Source of the DNA: Saccopteryx bilineata
Lineage: Eukaryota > Chordata > Mammalia > Chiroptera > Emballonuridae
Assembly (NCBI RefSeq): GCF_036850765.1
Contig: NC_089491.1
Span: 129,138,266-129,202,265 of the forward strand
Direction: 5' to 3'
DNA: 64,000 nucleotides
Positions 24,025 through 35,884 of this stretch are shown one piece after another. Each line of letters starts with the position of its first letter. Within the stretch, counting starts at the first letter, position 1. Both the position numbers and the translations under genes were made by a program. The notes beneath the pieces were generated by a model. It had not been told where the DNA came from. It made no database searches and worked only from the letters and a program-made list of their open reading frames with translations.

Positions 24025-24425
24025 TTTTTTTGTGTGTGTGTGATAGAAACAGAAAAAGAGAGAGAGGGACAGATAGGAAAGGAGAGAGATGAGAAGCATC
24101 AATTCTTCTTTTCGGCTTCTTAGTCTCCTTAGTTGTTCATTGATTGCTTTCTCAAATGTGTTTTGATGGGGGGGGTACTGCAGCAGAGCGAATGACCCCT
24201 TGTTCAAGCCAGCAACCTTGGGCTTCAAGCCAAAGATCTTTGGGCTCAAGCCAGCGACCATGGGGTCATGTCTATGATCTTACACTCAAGCCAGGAACCC
24301 CATGCTCAAGCTGGTGAGACTGCACTCAAGCCAGATAAGCCCAGCTGGAGACCTTGGGGTTTTGAACCTGGGTCCTCGGAGTCCCAGTTTGATACTTTAT
24401 CCACTGTGCCACTGCCTGGTCAGGC
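24025..24425 (-). mobile_element. tRNA-derived SINE, 'GCCTGACCAGG' family variant
   Basis: Reverse orientation, GTGTGTGTG tail variant at left, TGAGAAGCATCAATTC, TTGTTCATTGATTGC, repeated 'CTCAAGCCAGCGACC' units and GCCTGGTCAGGC at the right. Imperfect TSD TCTGTGTGTTAGAAT / TCTGTGTGTAAGATT. Confidence 0.92.
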
Positions 24426-24479
24426 TCTGTGTGTAAGATTTAAAGATTCTCTTCTTCATCTCAATAAATCTCATACCCA

Positions 24480-24690
24480 TCTGGCACCACACATAGTTAT
24501 TACAGTATTATTGACTATATTCTCGGGCTATACTTTACATCCTCATGACTATTCTGTACCTATGAAGATTATTGGATTGATCACTTAGTAAGATATATAA
24601 TGTCTAATCACTGGGGTGTATTTCTGAAACTAATATAACATTGTATGACAACTGCAATTGAAATATTTTAAAAAATGATTTTAAAAAAGA
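24480..24690 (+). mobile_element. Old L1 3'UTR fragment
   Basis: TGAAACTAATATAACATTG followed by ATGACAACTGCAATTGAAA is the typical end of older mammalian L1 3'UTRs. Upstream ATAGTTATTACAGTATTATT also fits. Confidence 0.6.
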
Positions 24691-25221
24691 TTCTTTTGAT
24701 GGTGGGACACAACACAATGACAGTGGGATAGATAAAAGGCAGGGTTCTTTGTTACTTACAGATCCAAAGCGCAGTTGGGGCCACACACAGCGTTGCACCT
24801 GCACATGAACTGAGGACCAGCGATTTGTAGCAAGGCAGCGTATGCATGGCAACTACCATGGGATAAGTTTGTCCAGCTTCCTGTGGGATGGTTAATTTGA
24901 ATAATTTCACCTGCTCCCAAAAGCACTGGCCCAGTACTTGGCCCTGGAACGATAAGGGTTGGTACATTCAGACCTGGAGTATGAGGGCCCAAAAAGTAAA
25001 GTGTTGGGAGTGTGTATCCAATCCCCTTCTTAAAAACAGGAACTAACCAGCCTCTAGTCAGGGCTTCAAAACTGGGTCAAGGTAACTTTTTTAATATATA
25101 TCTATGTAACACTCTGGATTCAGACTGCTTGGATTCAAATCTGGCTACAATAGTTGCTAATGATTTGACCCAGAGTGATTCAAGCACTTTAAGACTTAGT
25201 TCTCATATCTGTTTTGTTTTT
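24691..25221. other. Unassigned block with GC-richer core
   Basis: About 24750-24980 is GC-richer than its surroundings and reads like an old LTR or ERV fragment, but I cannot assign it. No credible gene. Confidence 0.35.
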
Positions 25222-25368
25222 CCTTTTTGAGAGGGAGGCAGGAAGAGAGAAACAGAGAGACAGGAACATGGAGCTGCTCCCGTATAGATGTGCCCTGACC
25301 AGAGAATCAAACAGGCAACCTCACACTCTGACACAACACTCCAACCAACTGAGCTACCTGGCCAGGGC
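25222..25368 (-). mobile_element. Short tRNA-derived SINE (older type)
   Basis: Minus-strand head GCCCTGGCCAGGTAGCTCAG and ATGTGCCCTGACCAGAGAATC across the B-box side. Adjacent to another SINE on the same strand. Confidence 0.85.
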
Positions 25369-25384
25369 TTAATTAATTAATTAA

Positions 25385-25565
25385 TTTGATTGAGACAGAA
25401 TGAGGAAAGGAAAGAGAGGGGAGGGGGAAAGGAAACATCATTTGTTGTTCCACTCAGTTGTGCATTCGCTGGCTGCTTCCCGTGTGTGCCCTGATGAGGG
25501 ATTGAACCTGCAACCTTGTCATTTCAGGATGATGCTCTTAAGCAACTGAGCTAACCAGCCAGGAC
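25385..25565 (-). mobile_element. Short tRNA-derived SINE, tandem neighbour
   Basis: GTGTGCCCTGATGAGGGATTG and CTGAGCTAACCAGCCAGG mark the tRNA-derived head on the minus strand; GAGAGG-rich tail side at left. Separated from the previous SINE only by AATTAATTAA repeats. Confidence 0.85.
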
Positions 25566-25574
25566 CCCCAGATA

Positions 25575-25946
25575 CTGGGGGTGTTTAGGTTATGACAGTC
25601 TCAGCATATGAGGTTTTAGTTTAAGATGCTCATTCCCATAAAAACTTAAAATATTGAGATATGAGTGTTTCGGCTTATGCAGTTAGTGTCATACTTACAA
25701 ACTACATGGCCAAACTAGTTTGGTTGTGTGCAGCGGAAGAATACACAGTACAGTGTACATATAGTATATTTATGTCCTTTTCCTTTTTCTGTGGCTTAGT
25801 TGTGTTTTTATGTTCTAGATTATGATTTTACAACTGTGTTAGGATAGGTAAGTGACTCAGGCTAGAGTGTGTTTCGACTTACACCAAAATTCAGGTTACA
25901 TCACTGTCGTAGGAACAGAACTGTATCCTAACTCGAGGAACCCCTG
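25575..25946. mobile_element. Second TA-flanked MITE (Tigger-like)
   Basis: The right end GGATCC-free terminus AACTCGAGGAACCCCTG is followed by TA (25947-25948); the left end begins CTGGGGGTGTTTAGGTTATG after TA (25573-25574). The ends are inverted repeats with several mismatches. 372 bp, no protein. Class inferred from TA flanks and end shape. Confidence 0.68.
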
Positions 25947-25948
25947 TA

Positions 25949-28033
25949 TTTAGAACAAAAATAAAAAGAATACTTACCTTTCAGGGGCTGTTGCATAATA
26001 AAATTAAAGATCTATATCAAGTATTTGGCATAGCATGCTTTATTATTGGGACTAATCTATCTTGACACACAATGCTATGGATAGAAAACTATTACACAAA
26101 ATGGGCTACAGTGGAGATTTTTTAATTATTATTTTTACTTATACCACTTTAAATATAGAAAACCAAACGTAGGCTATCTTTGATGTCTAAATTCATTTTT
26201 ATTTTAACAGCTTTGTCTGTTGAAGATAGTCTAATGATCATATTCTGCTCATCACTAAATTGGTTGTACAATCAATCTAAACCAGTAGGTTATAATTTTG
26301 AGAAAATAACAAATAAAATTGTTTTATATTGATCTTTCAAAAAGAAAAGAACATCATATAATTTTAATTTTCTTCAATAGCCATAGTAGCCTAGAGCTTA
26401 ACAATGGCCTCTGCTCTCTTTTTAAACTTAAAGACCTATTGATTTTTTCACTTCTTTTTTACTTTAAGAAAATAAAGACTCTAACGGAAAATAAGTTTCA
26501 TCTAAAGATTCTGAACAAGACATTTAGCTAAAAACATGCATATATGATCAATTTTTGCTGTATTTTCTAAATAAATAATGTTTTAAGTACCATACTACCA
26601 GTATTTAGTCATATTAAAACATAATTTATCATTATTATAGAACATTATTTTCAGAGAAATAAAATTTAGAGTTATAAGTGTTATAGAAAATTTTAAAAAT
26701 TATGGAATTATATGGAATTTTTGTATTTGTTTTTCCTTTGTGAACATAAATGACAAAATTATTAATTAAAGACTCAAATGATATTTTTATGTTGTTCTAT
26801 CAATCTAAGATCATTGAGCCTATAATTTAATATCTATAGTAAAATATTGAAAGTATGCAGTATATTTATGTATAAAACACATAAATCATACAACACAAAA
26901 GCAAAGAGCCCAAAAATCACCCCACACTGAACACAGTAATAGTTATCACTGTTTATAAATCTAGATCACTCAGAGTCAACATAGAGATTTGAGGCATTCT
27001 ATAATTCAGAGAGGGATGAGCTGACACTGATTCTATAGGACCAAGGAAACATAAATCTGCCCTTAGAAATGATTTGCCTAAAAAGTTAGGATCTAGACAA
27101 CCATCCCATTTCCATATCTCTTTGAGACTAGATCCTGGGTTTTTGTCAAAATGAATCTGATTAAGTGTCTAAAAAATTTTATGAAAGCTTTTTACTTTCT
27201 CTTAAAATTTCTTCAGAGAATTAACATGGATAGGAAGGAGATTTGCAGAAGAATTTATTTTAAGCATCATACTAGTAGGGGGTTTGGGGGGAATGGTAAA
27301 GCCAGCTCCACCCTCAATATCTGGATAAACATTCCTTAGAGGCTAGCCAAAATCAACAATGTGTTTCTGGATTGCTAAAATCGTTTCATGACCCATCAAT
27401 TGACCTTGCATCTGGGTTGGCTGCTAATATACCTATTTATTCATTCTCAGAAAAGAAAGGCTTTTGATTTTGACATAACCTTTATTTTGATTTGGAAAGT
27501 ATGAACAAGTAGTGTAATGAAACTAGATTTTGTTTGCAATAGTTACTTTCATCAGGCAAGACATATTTTAGTACATTATATAAAATATATTGAGCTGACA
27601 ATAATAATCCCAACAAATAAAAAGAATATCCATTTTCTGTAAGCAATAAGCAATCATCAGAAGAAGCCATCTTGCGGTTGCCATGAGACTCAGTTTTCAT
27701 CCTCAAGTCATCATTTATACTTTTCCAGGTCAATTTTTGTACTGATGCAATTTGGTTCATTATTTATGCTCATGTTACAACACAAAGGTGTCATTTTAAC
27801 CTTCACGGTACTCTAGAAGAACTATACCTATAACATATCAAAATGAAGGGCCAAAATCAGAAAATGATCTGGAAACTTGATTCCTTGAACAGAGTATAGA
27901 ATAATGGAGAAAGTATAAAGCATTTATTTATATAATGTGCTCTGAATTTTGTATAACTCTAATAGGTTACTTTTGAGAATAACACTTTATTTTCTCATCA
28001 AAAAAGAAAAAAAATGGAGAGCAGGTGAGGGAA
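25949..28033. other. AT-rich intergenic, no gene seen
   Basis: About 2 kb with no gene, RNA or repeat family recognised. Confidence 0.5.
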
Positions 28034-28238
28034 GAAAGGCAAGAAGGAAGGAAGGAAAGAAAGAAAGAAGGAAAAGAAGGAAAAAGGGAAGGAAGGAAGG
28101 AAGGAAGGAAGGAAGGAAGGAAGGAAGGAAGGAAGGAAGGAAGGAAGGAAGGAAAAAAGGAAGGAAGGAAGGAAAAAAGGAAGGAAGGAAGGAAAAAAGG
28201 AAGGAAGGAAGGAAAAAAGGAAGGAAGAGAAAGGAAAT
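28034..28238 (+). repeat. GGAA microsatellite with 20-bp higher-order unit
   Basis: A pure GGAA run of ~17 units spans 28087-28154. From 28141 to 28220 the same 20-bp unit, AAGGAAGGAAGGAAAAAAGG, repeats exactly four times. Flanked by degenerate GAAA/GGAA. All protein frames across it are repeat artefacts. Confidence 0.97.
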
Positions 28239-28969
28239 TTCAAATAGTATATGTCTTTTTCAGAACTCCAGAAATCCTCTATGTTGTCTGCCTGACTTTT
28301 CCTTATTTTTTTATGTTAGTTAAGCTTCAAAGAGCTTTAGATGGCCTCTTTTGATCAGTGAAGAAAATTGAATACTTTTACCCTATGCTATACAAAAAAA
28401 TAAATAAATAAAGCTTCATAAATCATCTGCCAAGTGCTATATAAATTTCACTTTTGGCTCATTTTCCCATTGTGTACTTGTGAGAATTCATTCTAAATAT
28501 GCACTTTCTGGCACACAGAAGGCTGAAATTTTTGTACCTGTTGGTTAAAAACAATTTGAAGTGATCATAGTTCTTGCAAAAAGCCACCTATTACAGCTTC
28601 TCTATTAGCAAAACCTTGCCACTCTACAATGTATCAGGGCCAACTCCTGAGAGTCCTTTTGAAGAAATGCATAAGAAACGGAATTGGTAATAACAGCACA
28701 TTCAACATATCATATAGATGTTTGTTTTTAATGTTGTTAGTACACTGGGCACACTGTCAAAGTTAATAGATAAGTTATTTGAAGTTTGGAACTTTCAGCA
28801 GACAGTAAAAGAGGTTAATTGATTTATACCAACACAGATAAAGGGGCTTTTGTATAGCTGAAAATTGGTTAAAGCAAATTTGTCTAGCATGATTCTAACT
28901 AGGAAAGACGTTAAGATGAATGCTTCTTATTTCAACATTATATAGAATTTACTGTAAAAAAAAAAAGGA
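28239..28969. other. Intergenic, no gene seen
   Basis: No gene or repeat family recognised. Confidence 0.5.
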
Positions 28970-29165
28970 GCATTAGAATAAGAGTCAGGAGGAGATTTCC
29001 ACTTTGTAATTGAATTAATCATGTGACTTTGAAAAGGTTATTTTAAATACTTTCAGCCTCAGTTTCTTCAACAGGAGAATGGGGTACTTTTATTCAATCT
29101 GTTTAGTTAATAAGTATCTAATGTAGCTAAATGAGATAATGACAAAGACCATACTTTGAAAATTA
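28970..29165 (+). repeat. MIR SINE relic
   Basis: CATGTGACTTTGAAAAGGTT, TTTCAGCCTCAGTTTCTTCA and AAATGAGATAATGACAAAGA occur in MIR order. Confidence 0.7.
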
Positions 29166-31670
29166 TTCACAGACATGATCAGGTATTTTTTTAAAAAATG
29201 AACTCATTAAAATGAGCTCTTAGAGACCATATAGCTACTAATCTACTGCAAGCAAAAATAAGTCAAAGTATTTTGGACATAAGTGGGGCACAAAGGTCAC
29301 TGAAATATTTCCATGGATGTCTAAGAAGGTAAGAGGAGACAGAGGTATATAAATCATCGCTACCTACACCGTCACTGTTTCTTCTCATGCTGACGTCAAG
29401 TTGGAAAGGTTGCCCATCTCCGAGTTAAGCTTCGCTCTCAGACATAAGACAGATGAAGCAGGTTATCAGCAACTGGTGTGGGGCGGCCAGCTTATAACTT
29501 TTTAGTTTACAACAGGATCCTTTCCAAATTCCACTATAAATCTAGACACTTGTAGTTTGTATAACTGTTTTTTTTTTTTTTTAAATATAACTTCTATTTA
29601 CAAGCATATGTCTGGAGTGGGGAGGTGAGGATAAAAAACAATTTATATTGGGCCTCTTTGTATCCCATTTGTGGCAAAGAGCAGAATTGATGACCAAACC
29701 AAACCTATAAAAATCAGGAGTTTGGGCCAGAAGCTAAACAGCATCTTACAAATAATACTCACAAATCTTTCCTGAGGTGACCTGGGTTATAAAAAAAAAT
29801 AAAAAACCCTTCTTCTTAAAAGACCATAAGAACTAAAGTGTTATCTTTTCTGCTGAGGTTAGAATTGTCCGTGACCTTAGAGCTGGCAGGGATGGAAAAA
29901 CCATGTCGAGCTTTAATATGCTCCTCACAGGGCAGTTCTTTCAAAGGAATAAGTGCACATGTGATTCTGATGACCTCAGATGAGATAGAAAGGTGTTACA
30001 TTAGAGGGGAAGACAAAGCCTTTACTGAAACCTTTTGCATGCAGAGTGCTAAAGATACTGCCTACACACTATATAAATTATACAGGGTTTTCCAAACTTA
30101 TAGCTGCCGGTTTTAAGTAAGCTAACGCCAGCATGGCTATAGGATTTTGTTGTTTTGACCTCCAGTGGCAAAAATAACAAGGCATGAATTTTGAATTCAG
30201 GGTGACGGGAGTAGGAAGTATTTTCCAGCAACATTCTCCTCAAGGGATATGAAATAGTAAACAGCAACATATATATTTAAGCTGTGTCTGTAAATAAAAA
30301 GTTTTTCTGGGACAAAAGTAGATAATTAAGTGTTTGAAAAGCATAAAGTAGAGACATGTAACAGCATCATTAAATACAAAGAAAATTAGGCAGACTGGAA
30401 TAACAATATGCTGAGATAGGCTGGTCTAGCCTAGATTCAAACAGTAGCGAAAGTCTGGAAGCATTTTGCCTTCCTTTGATTTAACTTTTATATATCAGCA
30501 CATTTTTTAAATGACCCTTCTAAAGCCACTTCTTGAGACAAAAGGTAGAATCCTGGAACTCATATTTCAGCGTCAGAAAAATTAGCTTTCCCCAAAAGAC
30601 TAAGCATTTAAAAGAATTTAAAAATAGTTTTGAAAAACAATATATATATATATATTTAAGTATATATTAGATATAAATTTATAATATATATTCAGAATGT
30701 TATATACACATATATGTATATGTGTGTATATGCACACATATATACACAAATTTTTGTCAAAAAATAAAAAGTCATCATTCACATTTCACAAGCAGTTGAT
30801 TAATTGACAGAGTCATTTCAGTGAACTCAAGTAGTTGTTATGGACACATATCAAATGTTTAAATTTTCTCAACTTGTTATTATGTTGGAAATACTCATGT
30901 GGTGGTAAATATATAGCTATCTTAACCATTGTTGTAATAAAAACAATAATAAAAGAAAAAAATAATATTCAACTACACACATACCCTTTTGAAGAATATA
31001 GCTCTGTTACTAAAAAACAAAAACAAAAACAAAAATAAAACTCAGTTTAACTATCTTAATGCTTATGGAAAGTGGAGAATAGTTTCAAGAGATATTTTTC
31101 TAGGGATAACTCCAGAGAACAGCTTTCAAGTGTTTACACTGTTCTCATGAACTTAACTCACACTTTTTTTCCTATTAATTTAGTGGGTGGCAAAAACTAC
31201 AAAGCATACACATTTTCACTGTATTTAAAACATCGTTTGTTTTAAATTATGAAAGAATAATGTACTCACTTTTACATTACACTACTACTGTTTTGTTTTT
31301 ACCTTTTTTCTTTTTGTTTTTCCCAGTTTTAACCAGTGGGAGAAATGCAAGGCAGTGTAACGGGAAGACTCTTATAGTTCACTTCGCCCGATTTAGCCTT
31401 GCAATCGCTGTTCTGCTGATGACGTTGAGCTTCTTCTATTTTCCCCTCTCACATTGAACTCATATTTTCTCCCTTCCTTTGGGAACTTGTACCATTAAGT
31501 ATGGAGTTTTACACTTTTATCTTCAGAATATTTCTCTCTACTGGTTTCCACCCATGTATTCTCATAAATATACATATGTTTATGTTTCCTTCGCTCAAAT
31601 CATACAATAGACACACAAACTTACAAACTTTTCCTTGATCTTTTCTCCTTTAACCTACTATCCTGTTTCA
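29166..31670. other. Intergenic, no gene; short AT/TG repeats
   Basis: No gene recognised. A TATA-like TATATAAA at ~29346 and a perfect TGACGTCA at 29391-29398 occur near each other but with no transcript evidence. A run of pyrimidines ending in CAG at ~31326 resembles a splice acceptor, by itself not meaningful. Confidence 0.4.
30638..30760. repeat. Degenerate TA/TG simple repeat
   Basis: TATATA runs, then a TGTATATGTGTGTATATGCAC stretch; typical decayed dinucleotide repeat. Confidence 0.85.
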
Positions 31671-31978
31671 TTTTTTTTTTAATTGAGAGGAGGGGACATA
31701 GAGAGAGACACACTCTCGCATGTACCTGGACGGGAATCCGCCTTGCAACCCCTGTCTGGGGCTGATGCTCAATCAACCGAGATATCCTCAGTGCCTGGGG
31801 CCAACACTCAAAACAACCAAGCCACTGGCTGCTGGAGGAGAAGAGAAAGATGGAGAAGGGGGAGAGTGAGGAGGAGAGAAGTAGATGGTTGCTTCTCACG
31901 TGTGCCCTGACTGGGGATCGAACCCAGGATGTCTGTACACTGGGACACACTGTATCCACTGAGCCAACCGGCCAGGGC
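31671..31978 (-). mobile_element. tRNA-derived SINE, third long subfamily
   Basis: Minus-strand head GCCCTGGCCGGTTGGCTCAG and B box GGTTCGATCCC; body differs from Rhin-1-like copies (CAGCCAGTGGCTTGG region and GATATCTCGG) and matches the SINEs at 33214 and 59194. T run at left is the A tail. Confidence 0.92.
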
Positions 31979-32842
31979 CTCTTTATTTTAATAATCTCAT
32001 ATTCTTTCAGGTCCTCAAAAACTCTATGGCATTCAAAAATGCTTTGGCATTCCATGGTAATGATAAGCATGTTTAGATCCAGTGACACAGAGTTCTACCT
32101 CCAGGTAAATACCCCAGAAATATTTTTTACACTTGGACAACAGGTAATATGCAAAAATTCTTAGAGCTGTCTTGTTAATAAAGCAAAATTCTGGAAACAA
32201 ACCAAATATCTAATAAAAGTATAAAGAAATTTTTATATCTATTATATTGGAAAACTATACAATAATGAAAATTTACTTCAACCACAAGAATGAGTATGGA
32301 TGACTCTCAAAACATGTTGAATAAAAATGTCATAAAATAATATACATAATAATTTTGGATTCAAATAAATTCATAACCTAACAAAACTTAATATATAAAC
32401 TAGTATATATATATATATGTCAATAACATTAAGTAAAATAAGTAAATAACACAAAATTCATAATAGTAGTTATTTATTAAATATATAAAGAGCATATTAT
32501 ATATGTGGTGTGTGTATGACATTTTTAACAATTCTATAGTGTTATTTATATATATAAAAGAAAAAAATAACAGATACATAAAGTCTTTTGAAAGTATCAG
32601 TAATGTTATATTTCCAATAGAAAGTGAGGTGGTAAGTACAAGAAGTTTATATCTAAACTTTTATGGTATGATACATATTACAGTTTAAAAACTCTAGATC
32701 TCTCTTGTTTCTATTCCTTTATATAGTACTCAGCTAATAGCATTTTTTTTTAATATTCTTGTACCCCCACCTATGTTTACTGGCTAACTCCAATTCAAAT
32801 TCCCAGTTTAAGGATAGGATCTCTTCTCTAGGGAGTTCTTCC
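31979..32842. other. AT-rich intergenic, no gene seen
   Basis: Contains a short TA run near 32405. No gene or repeat family recognised. Confidence 0.5.
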
Positions 32843-33065
32843 ACCTGACTGGTGGTGGCACAATGGATAAAGCCTCTATCCCTGACACTCTGGTTTGAAA
32901 CCCCAAAATCACTGGCTTGAGCACAAAATCATCAACATGATCCCAAGGTTGCTGGCTTAAGCACAAAGTCACTGGGGTCACTGGCTCAGCTTGAGCCTCC
33001 CCCCTCCAACAAGGCGTGTATGAGCAACTCATCTCTCTCCTCCTCCCTTCTATCTTAAAAAAATA
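32843..33065 (+). mobile_element. tRNA-derived SINE, 'GCCTGACCAGG' family, diverged
   Basis: CCTGACTGGTGGTGGCACAATGG head, GCTGGCTTAAGC body unit and TCTCTCTCCTCC end before an A-rich tail. Lacks part of the standard body. Confidence 0.85.
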
Positions 33066-33402
33066 GGTCTTCTCCTTTGTTATATTAGCACGTATTATCT
33101 TGTGCTTAATCTCCTTTGGTATTTGCTCACTTGTTAAATGGCTGTTCACCAGGTTCTAAACTCCATGACAAAACATAGTACTTAGCACAGAAACTGAAAC
33201 AAAATAAAGATCAGGCCTTGGCTGGTTTGCTCAGTGGATAGAATGTTGGTCCACTGTATGGATATCCTGGGTTTGATTCCTAGTCAGGGCACACTAGAGA
33301 AGCAATCATCTGCTTCTCCCTCACCGCTTCTCCCCTTCTCTCTTTCTTACCCTCCTGGGGCAGGTAGCTGGATTGGTTCAAGGGTTAGCATAGGCTTTAG
33401 GT

Positions 33403-34993
33403 CAGGGGTTGGGAACCTGTGGCTTGTGAGCCAAATGTGGCTATTTTGATGGCTGCATCTAGCTCGCAGACAAATCTTTAATAAAAAAAATAATAACGTT
33501 AAAAATATAAAACATTCTCATGTATCCATTCATTTCCTACCGCTCATGTTCATGGTTGCTGGTGGCTGGAGCCAATCACAGCTGTCTTCCAGGACAACAC
33601 CAACTGTTTATTGGATAATGTGTAATGTACATGGGTTGTTGTGAGGTCAGGAAGTAAACTTCCCTCCTTTTAATCAAGTAGTCAGCTAGCTAATTGCAGA
33701 AACCCTTTTGATGAAGAAGATGGTTAAAAGAAATAAAGATGAGGAGTATCATACTTTTCACAGGAATGGACAGAGGAATTCGCCTTTGTGGAGAGAGCAG
33801 GTTCTGCAGTGTGTCTAATATGCAGTGATAAAATTGCATCGATGAAACAGTCAAATATAAAGCGGCACTTCAACACATGCCATACTACATTTGCATTGAA
33901 ATATCCAGCAGGGGACAGCAGGAAGAAAGCATGTCGAGAGCTACTGTGCAGAGTGCAAGCTAGTCAGCAGCAACTCCGTGTTTGGACCCAACAAGGTGAC
34001 TGGAATTTGGCTAGCTTTGCTGGTGCTTTAGCAATTGTGAGAAATGGAAAGCCATTCACAGATGGGGAGAATGCCAAAACATTCATGCTTGATGTTGCCA
34101 ATGAACTCTTTGACGACTTTTCAGATAAAGACAAGATAATCAAATGAATAAAAGACATGCCTCTGTCGGCAAGAACTGTTCAGCAAGTGACCCTGCTCAA
34201 CATCTTGATCTCCAGCAGCTAGCAGGCTTCACATCTAATCTCCTGTAGTCATTCAAAGCGCGCTTTGAAGAATTTTGTGAGCGCACTCATCTTTTTAAGT
34301 TCATCACCCATCCACACAAGTGTACAGTGGACAGCGCCAACCTGAGTTACATCTTTGGTGTCTCCATCAGGGATTTTGAGCTACAAGCTGCTGACCTGAA
34401 GGCCTCAGACATGTGGGTTCAAGTCACTGCATGAAGATTTGGAAAGACTTGCACGACAGCAAGCAGAGTTGGCGAGCAAACACAAGTGGGGAGAAATGAA
34501 AAACTTCAACCCATGGACCAGCTGATTATCAAAACTTGGAACGTGCTTCCCATCACATACTACACACTGCAGCATGTGAGTATTGCTATACTGACAATGT
34601 TTGACTCTACGTATGCATGTGAGCAGTCTTTCTCACATCTAAAGAACATTAAGACCAACCTACAATCACGTTTAATGGATGGAAGTCTCAACACCTGCAT
34701 GAAGCTTAATCTCACCACATATCAATCAGACTACAAAGCCATCAGCAAAACCATGCAGCACCAGAAGTCGCATTAATGATAAGAAGTACTTTATTCCTCA
34801 TTGGTTAGCAACAGCATAACAACATTTTTAAAATGAATTCAGAGACTTATTGTACTTTAAAAGTGTTGGTCTTATATAAAATGCACACATTACTTTTATT
34901 TAGTGTTAAACATATTGTATGACTCTCACAGAATTACATTTTAAAATATGTGGTGTTCATGGCTGTCTCAGCCAAAAAGGTTCCTGACCCCTG
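33403..34993 (+). mobile_element. hAT transposon (Charlie8-like), internally deleted, with TSD
   Basis: 1591-bp element. Ends CAGGGGTTGGGAACCTGTGG and AAAAGGTTCCTGACCCCTG form the terminal inverted repeat. Exact 8-bp TSD CTTTAGGT at 33395-33402 and 34994-35001. Its terminal ~200 bp on each side are shared with the short copies at 22514 and 23116, which look like its deletion derivatives. Inside is a broken transposase gene. Confidence 0.96.
33711..34776 (+). pseudogene. hAT transposase remnant, catalytic core deleted
   Basis: The gene starts at ATG 33711 (MKKMVKRNKDEEYHTF), shifts frame near 33757, and continues through a BED-type zinc-finger region (VCLICSDKIASMKQSNIKRH, then HFNTCH) and a helical segment ending FDDFSDKDKIIK with a stop at 34147. 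A large internal deletion near 34175-34190 removes the middle of the protein, where the acidic catalytic residues of hAT transposases lie. Sequence resumes with LDLQQLAGFTSNLL and further stops. The C-terminal hAT dimerisation region is readable in 34486-34776 (CEQSFSHLKNIKTNLQSRL, then KLNLTTY). The protein type resembles the Charlie8/GTF2IRD2 branch. It cannot make an active enzyme. Confidence 0.92.
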
Positions 34994-35150
34994 CTTTAGG
35001 TACTAAAAATAGCTTGGTTGATTTGAGTATCAGTCCCAGACGGGGGTTACCAGGTGAATCCCAGTCGTGGAGCATGCGGGAGTCTTTCTCCACTATCTCC
35101 CCTTCTCTCACTTAAAGCAAGCAAGCAAACAAACAAACAATAAATGATCA

Positions 35151-35884
35151 AGAAGTATTTTTTGAATTGAATTATTTTTTTTTGGTCAAACTTTTATGAG
35201 CAGTTTATGATCAACATAAAAGCTCCTCAGGTCAAATCAACTCTTCATTGTTCTAGAACATGACTGCTGTTTTCACAAATCTGTTATGTATGCTTTTCAG
35301 AGAGGTTACCAGTGACCTCATTTTTGTTAGTGTGAATTCTTAACCATTTGACCTTCTAATATTTGATACTCCTAGTGAAAACATTCAGTAGTTTGCTTAA
35401 CCTTTACTGAATGTCTTGTATGTGTCAGAAAGGTGAAAACTCTTTCTTTAGATACTATAACATATTTTTCGCATAGTTGCAAATACTTTGACTACTCCAA
35501 CTTTTCTTCTCTGAGTTCCATGTGCTCTCTTGTTTTTGCCAAGGGTTATTCCCAGCCCTTGACTCTTCCTATTCTATACACTGCTCTCACTGGTGATTTT
35601 CCTTAGTTACACTGGTTATCATCACTTATACTTTCACAATGTCCTTCTTACTGCCCCGTCTTGAATCACTTCTGTGCTAAGGCACCACACTTACCTTTCT
35701 TTAAAAAAAATCATGTTATTCCTGCTTTAAAATGTGTCATTTTCTCATATTGGTTATAGGATGCAACATAAATTCATTAGTCCAAACCATAAGGTTTTTC
35801 AAAATCTCTCATAAACTTCTGCAGCCTCATTTTCAGGTATTTCCCATTGTCTTCTATGCCCAAACCACCTCAAATTATGTGACT
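35151..35884. other. Intergenic, no gene seen
   Basis: Pyrimidine-rich in part (35460-35720). It might be an old LINE2-type fragment, but I cannot align it. Confidence 0.4.

Larger units (their letters stand above)
33214..35138 (+). mobile_element. SINE (third subfamily) split by a hAT element
   Basis: Left half 33214-33402 (GGCCTTGGCTGGTTTGCTCAG, B box GGTTTGATTCC, CTGCTTCTCC) and right half 34994-35138 (AAATAGCTTGGTTGATTTGAG, CTCCACTATCTCC) together follow the SINE at 59194. The SINE's own TSD is AATAAAGATCA / AATAAATGATCA. The hAT at 33403-34993 lies between them, so the SINE is older. Confidence 0.93.

Noticed and set aside
27949..28354. Lys/Glu/Gly/Arg-repeat and Ser/Phe/Leu-repeat frames on both strands
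   Set aside because: These are translations of the GGAA microsatellite, with no other coding signal.
31260..31457. Short frame preceded by a pyrimidine run and CAG, resembling an exon
   Set aside because: No matching donor, no conserved protein, and the frame is hydrophobic and low in complexity.
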